The notes beneath the pieces are model-generated. The model saw nothing but the letters and a program-made list of their open reading frames with translations, ran no database searches and was not told the DNA's origin. Shown in pieces: positions 8,339 through 18,968 of a DNA stretch of 64,000 nucleotides (position 1 is its first letter; every line of letters begins with the position of its first letter). This DNA comes from a bacterium. GTDB taxonomy: Bacteria; Zhuqueibacterota; Zhuqueibacteria; Residuimicrobiales; Krinioviventaceae. The DNA is taken from positions 1 through 64,000 of the forward strand of contig JAKQIY010000029.1 of assembly GCA_029561455.1 (NCBI GenBank), in the 5' to 3' direction. The translations under genes and the position numbers were made by a program.

Positions 8339-10225
8339 TTAAAAAACCCAGTTCAATAATAGTTGAATATTATTGATATAGTATTTTTCACCATCCTGAG
8401 GTTTAACTCTGTAACGAATGGCATCGAATACAAACCGCAGCCGGGGCGTTGGTGAATAGAACAATCGCAATACCGGGCCCTGGCTGGTGTAAACCCCGGT
8501 GGCGGTTTTCTTTTCCAGGCCGGTGCTGTTCAGCTCATGCCGCCATTCCTGACGGAAAAAGCATGAATAACCCGGGCCAATACGAAAGCCGGGAGTGGGT
8601 TGATAATTCCAGATAAAGTGAATCCACTGGTTACGCCGGGTTGCCAATACCCGTTCCGTCCACTCATCCCATGAAAGCTGGCCGTTTTCTTCCAGTTGCA
8701 GGCGATAGTCAAAAGACAGGGTGGAATTATGGGTTACCTGGAATTGCAGAGAATCGTCCATCGAGAATTTACGAAACACAAAACTCTTGGTTTGGACGCT
8801 TTTATCTTCAAAATCATAATCGACATAATTTGCCAGCACTTCAAAAGCCTGGGTGAATTTGAATGTTTTTACCGGGGTATAATTAACAGAAGGCCGCAGC
8901 AGGAAAATACGATTCCAGTTGTTATCGGCGCTACGTTCGCCAAAGATATAAACAAGATGATATAAATTAACGCTCGCCTGCAATTCTCCCCGCAGAACCG
9001 GACTAAAACGATGCACGCCGATCAGTCGGGAGTTGAAGCGTAATTCATCGCGGTCGTCAAAATTGCTGGTATCCGGAGTATCGTATTGAAATTTACTGAT
9101 GGAAATATAGCTGTACAGGGAATCTTTTTTTGTTACCGGCGTACTGAGACCGGCGACCATCATCAGGCGGCTGCTTTCATTATCCGGGGTAATAAATGCC
9201 GTACGCCCTGAAAAAGGCGAACTGGTATCTGTATCGATATCGTATGATTGTTTTTGCGTCCACCAGGACAATTGCAGTTGTGATTTAAGTCGGTTGCGGC
9301 GCAGGTAAAAAAGCGCATCCTGGCTTAGCCGTTGATCGCTGCGGTTGCGCCGTTTCTCTTCAATATTATCCACACTGGATAATATTTGGACATCCTTGAA
9401 ATACAGGCCGCTGTTCAATTGTATATTCAGGTTTCGGGATATATTGTAGAATAAAACATTATCGAGTCCTTTAACATTTTCCCGCAGGCTTTCAATATTG
9501 CCACTCGTGGAAGTGTAATTATCCCGCCGTTGGTTGGTGGTCAATAACCGCAGGGAATCGGAAGTGCCTGGAGCAAATTCCCGGTACATAGTGTATTGTA
9601 TATTCAGGTCTTTGTTTTGCCGTTGTGAAAATTGATCCTGCCCCAGCAGAACATTTAAATTGTTTTCATATTTTTCCCACGCGAATTTCTCGGCCGAGGC
9701 TTCAAAATAATAGTTATATCCCTTATCATCGCGGCTAAAGCGTGAATCCCATTTCGGCCCGGCTTGAGCAAAAAAACGCAGGTTGGGCAGAGGCGTATAT
9801 TCGATACCGAAATTGCCATGATGGGTGCGGATATCGTTGTTAAAACCGGATTGCCTGTCCATGAATAAAAGTGAGGAAAGTCTGGAATGAAGGGTAACCG
9901 TGGGCAGCAGGGAATAACCCAGTTTAAAATTTAAATTTTGGTCATCTTTCCATTTATCATTGTCCGAGGATAATTTTAGCATGGATGAAGTGAATTTCTC
10001 GTTCAACAGCACCTGCCAGCGGTTGTTGATGACCTGCATGGTAGTGAAATTATAATTCCAGATATAGGTATTAAATTCCTGCCTGAAACCAATTTCATTG
10101 TTATTCCCCGGCATAGCGGTAATGGGGCCGGAGTCCTCAGGTTCGGAATACGCCGCAGCAAATAATATAAAAATTAAAACAAGAGCATGTCTCTGGAACA
10201 GTTTATTAATTTTAATACCGGTCAA
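8339..10225 (-). CDS. Large outer-membrane barrel-like protein, unknown function
   Basis: A 628-residue exported protein; start is a TTG at 10225 with GGTGA just upstream (no better Met follows before the signal peptide LVLIFILFAAAYSEP). The mature part is a long series of alternating amphipathic strands rich in Asn, Gln, Tyr, Arg and Asp, ending in ..YYINNIQLLLNWVF with a terminal Phe, the usual C-signal of outer-membrane barrels. No plug, POTRA or TonB box is visible. I do not recognise the family. It lies between ftsB and the RsbW-like gene on the same strand with 165-base gaps, so it is probably its own unit. Confidence 0.7.
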   Translation of the reverse strand: MTGIKINKLFQRHALVLIFILFAAAYSEPEDSGPITAMPGNNNEIGFRQEFNTYIWNYNFTTMQVINNRWQVLLNEKFTSSMLKLSSDNDKWKDDQNLNFKLGYSLLPTVTLHSRLSSLLFMDRQSGFNNDIRTHHGNFGIEYTPLPNLRFFAQAGPKWDSRFSRDDKGYNYYFEASAEKFAWEKYENNLNVLLGQDQFSQRQNKDLNIQYTMYREFAPGTSDSLRLLTTNQRRDNYTSTSGNIESLRENVKGLDNVLFYNISRNLNIQLNSGLYFKDVQILSSVDNIEEKRRNRSDQRLSQDALFYLRRNRLKSQLQLSWWTQKQSYDIDTDTSSPFSGRTAFITPDNESSRLMMVAGLSTPVTKKDSLYSYISISKFQYDTPDTSNFDDRDELRFNSRLIGVHRFSPVLRGELQASVNLYHLVYIFGERSADNNWNRIFLLRPSVNYTPVKTFKFTQAFEVLANYVDYDFEDKSVQTKSFVFRKFSMDDSLQFQVTHNSTLSFDYRLQLEENGQLSWDEWTERVLATRRNQWIHFIWNYQPTPGFRIGPGYSCFFRQEWRHELNSTGLEKKTATGVYTSQGPVLRLFYSPTPRLRFVFDAIRYRVKPQDGEKYYINNIQLLLNWVF

Positions 10226-10390
10226 TTATATCACCATGCCTAATTATTTTTGAATCCGGTCATCAGGTTTTATATAATAAAAATGCCAAGCGCTAAAAGT
10301 GCATTGGCATTGGTATATCAATAATATAAACCTTGACTATAATAACAGAAATATTCAATTAATGCAAATTACACTCCGGCAACGAACCGT

Positions 10391-10699
10391 TCATCTGACC
10401 CTGATAACCACCTCATCCGCGGCCGCCATTCCCAGTTTTCTGGCTTCCAGTTCCAGGCGGTTCAGATCAATGGGCTCGGTAAGACGTTGTATTTCGGACC
10501 TGGTATAATCATTGCGTTGTTTCGCCAGATCGATTTGTTTTTGTATTTGCCTGCTTTCCTGTTTCAGGCTGTACAACTTGATAAATCCGGTTTTTCCAAA
10601 AATAAAAGAAAAAATAATGCAGATAAATATTTCCCAAAACAGGCATACCGGTTTGAGACATGGTTTTGTAAATTTTACTAATTTGCTCAAATTGCTCAT
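10391..10699 (-). CDS. ftsB: Septum-formation initiator FtsB/DivIC-like protein
   Basis: A short bitopic division protein: cytoplasmic tail, one transmembrane segment (LFWEIFICIIFSFIFGKTGF), a coiled coil (LKQESRQIQKQIDLAKQRNDYTRSEIQRL) and the C-terminal LELEARKLGMAAADEVVIRVR typical of FtsB/DivIC. It links FtsL and FtsQ in the divisome. I start it at the ATG at 10699 (102 residues), which has AAAGG upstream; the GTG at 10735 lies in a hairpin. Its position directly after enolase is the classic eno-ftsB order found in many bacteria, which supports the call. Confidence 0.9.
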   Translation of the reverse strand: MSNLSKLVKFTKPCLKPVCLFWEIFICIIFSFIFGKTGFIKLYSLKQESRQIQKQIDLAKQRNDYTRSEIQRLTEPIDLNRLELEARKLGMAAADEVVIRVR

Positions 10700-10720
10700 G
10701 TGCAATGCCTTTATTGACAT

Positions 10721-10762
10721 AAAAACGGTAAGCACCTCAAAGCCGGGTAGGGCTTTGAGGTG
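10721..10762 (-). terminator. Hairpin between enolase and ftsB
   Basis: Eight bases after the enolase stop codon is a perfect 12-bp stem, CACCTCAAAGCC / GGCTTTGAGGTG (10751-10762 and 10733-10744) with a 6-base loop, followed on the minus strand by CTTACCGTTTTT (T run at 10721-10725). It looks like a leaky intrinsic terminator or processing hairpin that lowers ftsB expression relative to the abundant enolase. The gap between stem and T run is longer than ideal. Confidence 0.6.
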
Positions 10763-10769
10763 GATACAA

Positions 10770-12074
<1,305 letters not shown>

Positions 12075-12151
12075 TCAAACAGCTTGATATATGTTGAATA
12101 TTTATTTTAAAATATAATATAATATGTTTTTTTAAAAAGAAAAATAATTAT

Positions 12152-13654
12152 TTATAATACGATTGAGCGTATAACTAACAGGAAAAGAATGCTGCTCACT
12201 GCGCAAAACAAATTGACCATATCGTTATTGATCCATATATACCCGCCAATATGAACTGCCGGTTGCTGACAATGCCGGGTTTTTTCGGTAATTTTATTGC
12301 ATACCTGGCACCGGTATTTTGCCTGGACGGTAGCGCCTAAAAAACTGTCCACAAAGCTGGCAAGTAAGCCGGCCAGCATAATTATAACAAATTCTTTATT
12401 GTCAATAATCCTTACCGAACTAGGCGGAGCGGTCAGCCAGCCGGTAATAACCAGCAGTAGCGAGCCGGCTGCGGCTCCTGCTGTTCCTATGAGGGTTATA
12501 CCGCCGGAGGTTCCGGGAGGAACTGTTTTAAAATTAAGTATGGATACCGGTTTGGTCCGGGACAAGACGCCAATTTCCGTTGCCCAGGTATCTGCGGTAA
12601 CCGCGGCGAGAGCGCCGAGAAAGAAAATGTAAAAAATATCCAGGTGATAATAATTCCAGGTCAAAACCAGCGCCCCGGCCAGACCGCCGTTGGCAAGCAC
12701 CTGCCATAAATCTCTTTTACCGGTTTTTTCAAATATTGTGATCAGCTTTTGTTTATGGCCCTTGCCGATATTGGAAATCACGCTCGAAGTGATAAAAAAG
12801 GTCAGAATGGGTATTGTAAAAGCGAGGCGGCCGATGCCAAACACCACAACTCCCAGTAAAAACGCGCCAATCGCGCCGCCGGTATCCAGGAATTTGAACC
12901 GAAACGACATAATTGCCGCCAGCAGGGAAAGGATAATTCCCAGGGTGAAAAACAAGGCGTCGCCTGGCGTATGGTGAAAAAGATAGTGCATGGTAAAAGC
13001 GGCGCCCAGGGGAACAGTGAGGTTATCGGAACCATGCAGCGAAATAACCTCGCATGCGGTTGCGATGATCGCAACCAGGACCGCATACCAGATGACTTGC
13101 AGCGCCGTTAGCTGGATGGGTGTAAATTGCGGCAACGCCAGGGAACAGAGCGCTACTATCATAAATGTCGATACTAACATGGTTAACGACCCCTGCACGG
13201 ATTTGGCTTCAAAACCAAATTCCAGGTGAATGGGATGTTTTACTCTTTCTCCAACCAGGGAAGCGAGGGCATCGGCAATGGCCATGATTAACATGGCCGT
13301 GACCAGGATCAGTTTGTCGTTATCCCATAATAAAACCACCAGGATAACAAAGGAAAGCGGGTAAAAGACAGTGCCATACGAGTGTCGTTTGGTGCCGTGC
13401 ATCCCCCTGAAAAGATTTTTGCGAATGGCTACAAAATCGAGGATGGTGAACAACGTGCCCAGGATCAGCATCGGCCACATCGATTGCAGCGCAAATGGGG
13501 TCAGCGAAACCAGAATCCCTGTGAATACATGCACAAATTTACGCGACGCCTCGGGCTGCCAATGAAATAATTTCCTGAATATTTCTGCAATCAATACCAG
13601 GGAAAACAACGCGATGAAAAATAACCCAAGGTAAGTCCAGTCAGATTTAATCAT
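12152..13654 (-). CDS. Fused phytol/dolichol kinase-like (VTE5/SEC59-type) and DUF92 (VTE6-type) membrane protein
   Basis: The N-terminal half (about 1-230) resembles the CTP-dependent polyprenol kinase/cytidylyltransferase group: SRKFVHVFTGI, KRHSYGTVFYPLSF and MAIADALASLVGERVK are its hallmark motifs. The C-terminal half (about 250-500) is a DUF92 domain: FLDTGGAIGAFLLG, NGGLAGALV, DTWATEIGVLS, VPPGTSGGITLIGT and ASFVDSFLGATVQAKYRC-C. In plants VTE5 (phytol kinase) and VTE6 (a DUF92 phytyl-phosphate kinase) act in sequence, so one polypeptide could carry a two-step prenol to prenyl-diphosphate salvage; that is inference. At least 12 TM segments. The ATG at 13654 has ACAGGA upstream; the longer frame to 13714 is not needed. 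Confidence 0.85.
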   Translation of the reverse strand: MIKSDWTYLGLFFIALFSLVLIAEIFRKLFHWQPEASRKFVHVFTGILVSLTPFALQSMWPMLILGTLFTILDFVAIRKNLFRGMHGTKRHSYGTVFYPLSFVILVVLLWDNDKLILVTAMLIMAIADALASLVGERVKHPIHLEFGFEAKSVQGSLTMLVSTFMIVALCSLALPQFTPIQLTALQVIWYAVLVAIIATACEVISLHGSDNLTVPLGAAFTMHYLFHHTPGDALFFTLGIILSLLAAIMSFRFKFLDTGGAIGAFLLGVVVFGIGRLAFTIPILTFFITSSVISNIGKGHKQKLITIFEKTGKRDLWQVLANGGLAGALVLTWNYYHLDIFYIFFLGALAAVTADTWATEIGVLSRTKPVSILNFKTVPPGTSGGITLIGTAGAAAGSLLLVITGWLTAPPSSVRIIDNKEFVIIMLAGLLASFVDSFLGATVQAKYRCQVCNKITEKTRHCQQPAVHIGGYIWINNDMVNLFCAVSSILFLLVIRSIVL

Positions 13655-14226
13655 TGATCCTGTCTCTTGTTTGGAGTAACGTACCTGTTGATTGTGAGTG
13701 ACACATTTCAGCAATGTAGCATGTGACCCCGGTTTTGTAATCGGGAACCGTTTTGCGGGCGAACAAGGTCATAGTATCAACTCCGGCCTGTTTTGACAAA
13801 ATGCAAAAAAACTATTATTTTACTTGACAGAGAATCGCTTGTGGTACTCGCGGCAATTTTTCCCCAAGTTATCCACATTTGTATTTGGATTAATTTGGGC
13901 ATCTGGTTTCAATTTTGTAAGTACAATCCAATATCTGCTTAATATTTCAGCATTAACATGAAATTTACACTAGAAATCTACTCGTTAATTTTTGCGTATT
14001 GATTTGTTAAATATTTGTTTATTAATAACTTGTAATATTATAAAAATGTTTTCTAAGTTACTAATTTTCAAGCTAGTTATCTCTAAATTTTTTTTAAATG
14101 AAATTGACTGTCTGTTTGTGCTTGTAATTTTAATATGAAAAATTGTTGGTAACTTTTTCACAAGTTATCCACATTGGATAACTTACTATATTTTTTGAAA
14201 ATTATCTAAAATTTCCAACCGGCAGG
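13655..14226. other. AT-rich gap with DnaA-box-like sites
   Basis: The 572-base gap between the epimerase and the VTE5/VTE6 fusion has no gene and is AT-rich, especially 13900-14220. Two perfect DnaA-box consensus sites, TTATCCACA, lie at 13869-13877 and 14165-14173; both sit inside the same 15-mer CAAGTTATCCACATT. The second is also one arm of a palindrome AAGTTATCC-ACATT-GGATAACTT (14162-14184), which gives a nearly matching box on the other strand. Possible meanings are a replication-origin or DnaA-titration site, or a regulatory site. Transcription is the same direction on both sides, and no replication gene is nearby, so an origin is not established. Confidence 0.45.
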
Positions 14227-15198
14227 TCAGTCATGTTTTTTTTCTTTAAAATAATCTATAACACGTTGCAGGATTTCATCCAGTTGTACGCGCGGTTTAT
14301 ATCCGATCGCGTTGTATGCTTTGCTTAAATCCGGTTTGCGGATGCGCATATCTTCAAAGCCTTCTTCGTACGCTTCATCGTATGGAATGTAGACGATTTG
14401 TGATGCAGAACCGGTCATGGCTATAATCTTTGCCGCCAGGTCTTTGATGGTTATACCGACATCATTACCAATATTATAAACCTGGCCGACGGCTTGCGGG
14501 GTTGCCATTAATTTTATGGCTGCCATAACAACATCATCCACATAGGTAAAACAACGATATTGGTTGCCATCGCCGTAGACGGTGAGAGGTTTACCCTTTA
14601 ACGCTTGCTGAACGAATCTCGGTATTACCATACCATAACGCCCGGTCTGGCGCGGGCCCACGGTGTTGAACAGACGCATGATCACCGTTTCCAGGTTACG
14701 TTCCTTGTAATAAGCCAGGGCCAGGAATTCATCGATGGCTTTGGAGCAGGAATAACTCCAGCGGCTTTTGGTGGTAGGACCGAGTACCCGATCCGCATCC
14801 TCTTTAAAGGGAACGGCTTCGCTTTTACCATATATTTCCGAAGTAGACGTAATTAACACTTTACGCAAATAACGATTCGCCAAACGCAGCACCACATCGG
14901 TACCCAGGATATTGCGTTCGATCGTTGCGACCGGACTTTTTACGATCAACTCTACGCCGACCGCCGCCGCCAGGTGATATATAACATCGCATTCACTCAC
15001 CAGGCGATCCATGACCGTTTCATTCAGTACCGTTTCGATAACAAGACTAAAGTTGTTATTATTACGCAGATGGTTTATATTTTCCAGCCGGCCGGTGGAC
15101 AGATCATCGATTACGCACACTTTATCGCCACAAGCCAGTAATTTCTCCGCCAGGTGCGAACCGATAAATCCGGCCCCGCCCGTTATTAAAACTCTCAC
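14227..15198 (-). CDS. NAD-dependent nucleotide-sugar epimerase/dehydratase
   Basis: A 323-residue extended SDR. The Rossmann motif GGAGFIGSH is at 7-15, the active-site Thr/Ser lies in TSTSEIYG (117-124), and the YxxxK pair is Y149/K153 (YSCSK). The substrate-loop segment RLFNTVGPRQ and the YGDGNQYRCFTYVDD motif resemble UDP-glucuronate decarboxylase/UDP-glucose 4-epimerase relatives, so the substrate is a UDP- or dTDP-sugar, not settled. The start is GTG with AGGAGG upstream. It is the last gene of the polysaccharide run (flippase, GT4, WecA/MraY-like, epimerase), 38 bases after its neighbour. Confidence 0.88.
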   Translation of the reverse strand: MRVLITGGAGFIGSHLAEKLLACGDKVCVIDDLSTGRLENINHLRNNNNFSLVIETVLNETVMDRLVSECDVIYHLAAAVGVELIVKSPVATIERNILGTDVVLRLANRYLRKVLITSTSEIYGKSEAVPFKEDADRVLGPTTKSRWSYSCSKAIDEFLALAYYKERNLETVIMRLFNTVGPRQTGRYGMVIPRFVQQALKGKPLTVYGDGNQYRCFTYVDDVVMAAIKLMATPQAVGQVYNIGNDVGITIKDLAAKIIAMTGSASQIVYIPYDEAYEEGFEDMRIRKPDLSKAYNAIGYKPRVQLDEILQRVIDYFKEKKHD

Positions 15199-15236
15199 AT
15201 TAACCTCCTGTTCACCATATCAATTAAAACTAGCAG

Positions 15237-16343
15237 TTATTTTACAGCTTTTTTATTATTGCGGCGGCCGATCATGATTAGCTGGGTGATCAGAATGTAC
15301 ATGATCACTGCCTGAACAAGAATGATGATGCAGCCGGCCAGGGACAAATATGGCAGCAGAATTGCGGCGCTGCCGATACAAAAACAAACCAGGTAAATAA
15401 ATATCACCGCGGCCCGGTGTCCCATACCCAGGTCCAGCAGCCGGTGCGAGAAATGGCATTTATCGCCAATAAATAAAGGTCTTCCTTCCCGCCACCGGAT
15501 AAACATTACAGAAAAAGTATCATATAGCGGAATACTAAGAATCAAGATCGGCATTAAAACCGGGATAATGCCGACGCTGGTATGAACCACATAAGAACCC
15601 ATAACCGTCAGCGAGCCAAACATAAAACCGAGGAATAAACTGCCGCTGTCGCCCATAAATAATTTGGACGGGTGAAAATTATAAAGCAGAAAACCCAAAC
15701 AGGCGCCGGCCAGGGCCATTAAGATAAAAGCAAAAAATACCTGTCCCTGTAACACGGCAACGGTAAAAAATACAAACGCGGCGATTATTGAAACCCCGGC
15801 GGTCAAGCCATCCATATTATCCAGCAGGTTGAATCCGTTGGTGATACCCACTATCCAGATGGTGGTTATGATAATATCCAGCGCTTGTCCGGGCATGAAA
15901 TCGGTGCGCACCCCGAATATCGCTACCAGCAGGGCGACCAGGAACTGGATGAAAAATTTGAGTTTATAGGACAATTTTTCTTTGAAAATATCATCCAGCA
16001 GACCCAGTAAATGGATCAAAAATCCGCCGCCGAGGATGACGATCAGGCGCGGCAGCACATTATTCAGCAACGGAAAGATCCTGACGATGGATTGCAAATG
16101 CTGTTGAACGAATGGCTGGGTGAATAATAAATAGAAGCCGATTATATTGCCGACAATCGTTATAAAAAAACCGCCGAAAATTCCAACTCCGCCCATCAGC
16201 GGTTTGGCGGAAAGATGTACTTTACGCTGGCCGGGTTTATCAACCACATTCCATTTTAATGCCGCTTTGATGATTAGTGGTATCAGCAGGGCTGAAATGA
16301 CAAAGGCTTGCGTAAAGACCAGGCCATATAGTAAATATCTCAA
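15237..16343 (-). CDS. MraY/WecA-family polyprenyl-phosphate sugar-1-phosphate transferase
   Basis: A 368-residue polytopic membrane enzyme with about 11 TM segments. Family motifs: PGQRKVH (37-43), LLDD (115-118), NxLDNMDG (172-179), MGDSGS (about 235) and a cytoplasmic His loop GDKCHFSHRLLDLG. It transfers a sugar-1-phosphate (GlcNAc-1-P or similar) from UDP-sugar to undecaprenyl phosphate, the first step of a lipid-linked surface glycan. Peptidoglycan MraY is less likely given the neighbours. The start is a TTG overlapping the stop codon of the GT4 gene (TTGA), so translation is coupled. Confidence 0.9.
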   Translation of the reverse strand: MRYLLYGLVFTQAFVISALLIPLIIKAALKWNVVDKPGQRKVHLSAKPLMGGVGIFGGFFITIVGNIIGFYLLFTQPFVQQHLQSIVRIFPLLNNVLPRLIVILGGGFLIHLLGLLDDIFKEKLSYKLKFFIQFLVALLVAIFGVRTDFMPGQALDIIITTIWIVGITNGFNLLDNMDGLTAGVSIIAAFVFFTVAVLQGQVFFAFILMALAGACLGFLLYNFHPSKLFMGDSGSLFLGFMFGSLTVMGSYVVHTSVGIIPVLMPILILSIPLYDTFSVMFIRWREGRPLFIGDKCHFSHRLLDLGMGHRAAVIFIYLVCFCIGSAAILLPYLSLAGCIIILVQAVIMYILITQLIMIGRRNNKKAVK

Positions 16344-17572
16344 TCCTGAGCACTCCTTTTATTTTGTAACAAACTGGTTAAAATCTGTTCCAGTTCCAGG
16401 GCTTTTTGTTTGCGGGAATAGTGTTTTACCACCATAGCGCGACCGGCTTGTCCCATTTGTTTGCATAATGCCGGGTCTGTTTTCAGGCGCAAAATCGCCT
16501 GCGCCATTTGGTCGGTATTTTCCGGTTCCACGAAAATACCGGCACCGGCGGTTTCCAGAACGAGGCGTGCTTCGCCGTCCACACTCAAAATAACCGGTCT
16601 TTCACAGGCCAGGCAATCGAACATTTTAGACGGAAGGGCGCCGAGGAACAGGTTGTTTTTCTTCAACGGCACCAGGCAGCAATCCGCCGCGGAAATATAG
16701 TCCGGAATTGCTTCCCTGGCTACTTCGTTCATCAGGGTCAGGTTGGTCAATGCTTTATCTTGCTGTAATTTTTGCACACTAGCCTTGACCGGTCCTTCGC
16801 CGATAAATACAAAATGAATTTCTGGATTTGTTGTAAATTTTTCCACCAGGGTAACCAGTTGTTCCATACCCTGGGCTATGCCAAAGATACCGGCATATAA
16901 AACCACAAACTTGTCCTGCCACCCCAGGGTGGTTTTCAGCGCCGGGCCGCGGTTGCAGAACAAGTCCGTATTGGCGCCATTTTGCACCAGGTGAACCCCG
17001 CTATAACCGCGCCGGGCGAGTCGCGCTTTGATACCGCCGGTAACAGCGACAATCGCGGCGGCCTGGCGGTAATAATAATTTTCCAGCTTTTCCGCCCATT
17101 TGATCATCCGGGGATTGGAGAGTTCGCCCAGTTCCACTGCCGATTCCGGCCACAGATCGCGGACTTCAAATACAAATTTGGCATTTTTCAGCCGGCTCAG
17201 CCATAATCCGGCCACGCCGACAAAGAAAGGCGGCGAGGTAGTATATACAATATCGAATGGCCCTTTGATAAACGAGCCGAACAAACTTGCCGAAAGCATA
17301 AAACTCAGATACAAACCCATGCGGGTGAAAAAATTTTTATTCGGCCGGGCGTAAACCCAGGTGCGGAATATGTGTATACCCTGCCATACACTGTGTTCCA
17401 CCAGTTTGCCCTTGTATCGGGGGGGAATTATGCCTTTGGGGTGATTGGGGAACTCGGTCAGGACGACCACCTCGTGACCAAGTTTAGCCAGATTGGTAAC
17501 CATTTCAACGGCGCGGGTTTGCGTAGCGCCGATCTCCGGCGGAAAGTACTGGGAGATATAGAGAATTCTCAT
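16340..17572 (-). CDS. GT4-type glycosyltransferase (WbuB-like)
   Basis: A 410-residue retaining glycosyltransferase with a GT-B fold. The N-terminus (MRILYISQYFPPEIGATQTR) and the donor-site region (PLKKNNLFLGALPSKMFDCLACERPVILS) are typical of the WbuB/WcaI group that adds a deoxy-amino sugar or fucose-type residue to lipid-linked glycans. Donor and acceptor cannot be read. It overlaps the flippase gene by ATGA and the WecA-like gene by TTGA, so the three are one operon. Confidence 0.9.
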   Translation of the reverse strand: MRILYISQYFPPEIGATQTRAVEMVTNLAKLGHEVVVLTEFPNHPKGIIPPRYKGKLVEHSVWQGIHIFRTWVYARPNKNFFTRMGLYLSFMLSASLFGSFIKGPFDIVYTTSPPFFVGVAGLWLSRLKNAKFVFEVRDLWPESAVELGELSNPRMIKWAEKLENYYYRQAAAIVAVTGGIKARLARRGYSGVHLVQNGANTDLFCNRGPALKTTLGWQDKFVVLYAGIFGIAQGMEQLVTLVEKFTTNPEIHFVFIGEGPVKASVQKLQQDKALTNLTLMNEVAREAIPDYISAADCCLVPLKKNNLFLGALPSKMFDCLACERPVILSVDGEARLVLETAGAGIFVEPENTDQMAQAILRLKTDPALCKQMGQAGRAMVVKHYSRKQKALELEQILTSLLQNKRSAQD

Positions 17573-18792
17573 ACTTGTTTCACGCCTCCGGGTTTGAAAT
17601 AAGAACCGGCCAGGATTGCCGCATAGATTGCATAGGAGATGCTTGTGGACATGGCGGAACCCGGCAAACCCAGTTTGGGAATAAGCAGAATGTTTAAAAT
17701 GATATTAACCGCCAGGGCTATGAGCGGCGCAATGACTGTGATCCGTGGAAAACCGCGCGCCCACAAGGCGATATTAATAATTTTTGCCCCGGTCATCAGC
17801 ACAGCGCCGGGTAGCAGCCACATCAGGGCAGGCGCCGAGGCGGAGAAATCTTTTTTAAAGAGCAAGATAATTAAATCCCGCCCAAAAAACATCATGGACA
17901 GGGAAAATAAAATACTGATTGACAAGACAAATGTCAATACTTTGAGAGTCAATGCCCGGTTTTTTACCTGGTTATCGCCGGTAATTTTGGGAAAGATCAC
18001 ATTTCCGGAGGTGTTGGCTAGTTTTTGCAATAGCTCGGCGATCAGCACGGCGATAGAATACAAACCGGCCGCCCCGACGCCGAGAAAGATATTAATAAGA
18101 ATAATGTCGATGCGAAACAGTAAAAACAGGGAAATATGCGATACTGTGGCTTTAGCGCCGGCATCCCAGCTCTGCCGGGCTATTTGTTTGTTGGTAGCAA
18201 AGCCTTTTTCCTGTTTCCTGAACTGGATGACAATAGCAATTAATACGATCAGTATCGACCAGGTATAATTCAACAGAACGGCGGCGGAGGTGACGACGCC
18301 AAACTTTAGTATCAATAAATTGGCGACAAGATATATCAGAAAGGGCAGGGCCAGGAAAATGTTGTAACGGTTATAATCCTGCCGGCCCAGAAAGATAGCG
18401 CTAATGCTGCGTACTGCCATCAGGAACGGCACAACCGAGAAAGAGATAAAAACCAGGGTGTGCGACAAACCGGGGAATAACAGCCGTACCAACGGGTAAC
18501 CTAGCAGTCCCACCGCCAATAAAATTATGGCCATTACACTGTTATAAACAACCAGGTTGCCGAACAGCGATGGCACATTGCGTTTATCTTTGCTGGTAAG
18601 ATAAGTGTTGGCGCGGCACAACCCGTCGCCAAACACCAGGCTGAGTATGGTAACAATGGTCATACCGAGCGAGTATTCGCCCCGGCCCTCGACTCCCAGT
18701 GAACGGGTGATTATTATACTATTGATAAAACCGACAATGATGACAACGCCTTCGGCTAGAAAGCTGGTGGTAAATATGCGCAGCAAGGACAT
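17569..18792 (-). CDS. Polysaccharide flippase, Wzx/MATE-like
   Basis: A 407-residue integral membrane protein with about 12 predicted TM helices and the polysaccharide-biosynthesis-protein signature near the start (TTSFLAEGVVIIVGFINSIIITRSLGVEGRGEYSLG). It probably moves the lipid-linked repeat unit made by the following genes across the inner membrane. It is the first gene of the operon; the ATG lacks a clear ribosome site. The next gene overlaps it by four bases. Upstream lies the MITE-like element and no obvious strong promoter. Confidence 0.88.
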   Translation of the reverse strand: MSLLRIFTTSFLAEGVVIIVGFINSIIITRSLGVEGRGEYSLGMTIVTILSLVFGDGLCRANTYLTSKDKRNVPSLFGNLVVYNSVMAIILLAVGLLGYPLVRLLFPGLSHTLVFISFSVVPFLMAVRSISAIFLGRQDYNRYNIFLALPFLIYLVANLLILKFGVVTSAAVLLNYTWSILIVLIAIVIQFRKQEKGFATNKQIARQSWDAGAKATVSHISLFLLFRIDIILINIFLGVGAAGLYSIAVLIAELLQKLANTSGNVIFPKITGDNQVKNRALTLKVLTFVLSISILFSLSMMFFGRDLIILLFKKDFSASAPALMWLLPGAVLMTGAKIINIALWARGFPRITVIAPLIALAVNIILNILLIPKLGLPGSAMSTSISYAIYAAILAGSYFKPGGVKQV

Positions 18793-18968
18793 GTGTGGTT
18801 GATTGATTCCTGTTTAAACAGAGTTCTGTTATATAAAGTATTAAATTTACTGGATTTTTTTGGCAATTCAAAATTATTTGTGCCCCCGGCAACGATTAAC
18901 TGTCGACCCAAACACAGGAGATAGACGGCGGGAAGCCCCTGCAAAAAGTAGGGGCAAAGCATTTTGAT

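Noticed and set aside
9873-9885. GAGGAAAGTCTGG, similar to the conserved start of RNase P RNA
   Set aside because: It lies within the large barrel coding sequence, and no matching P3 or P4 partner strand is visible nearby.
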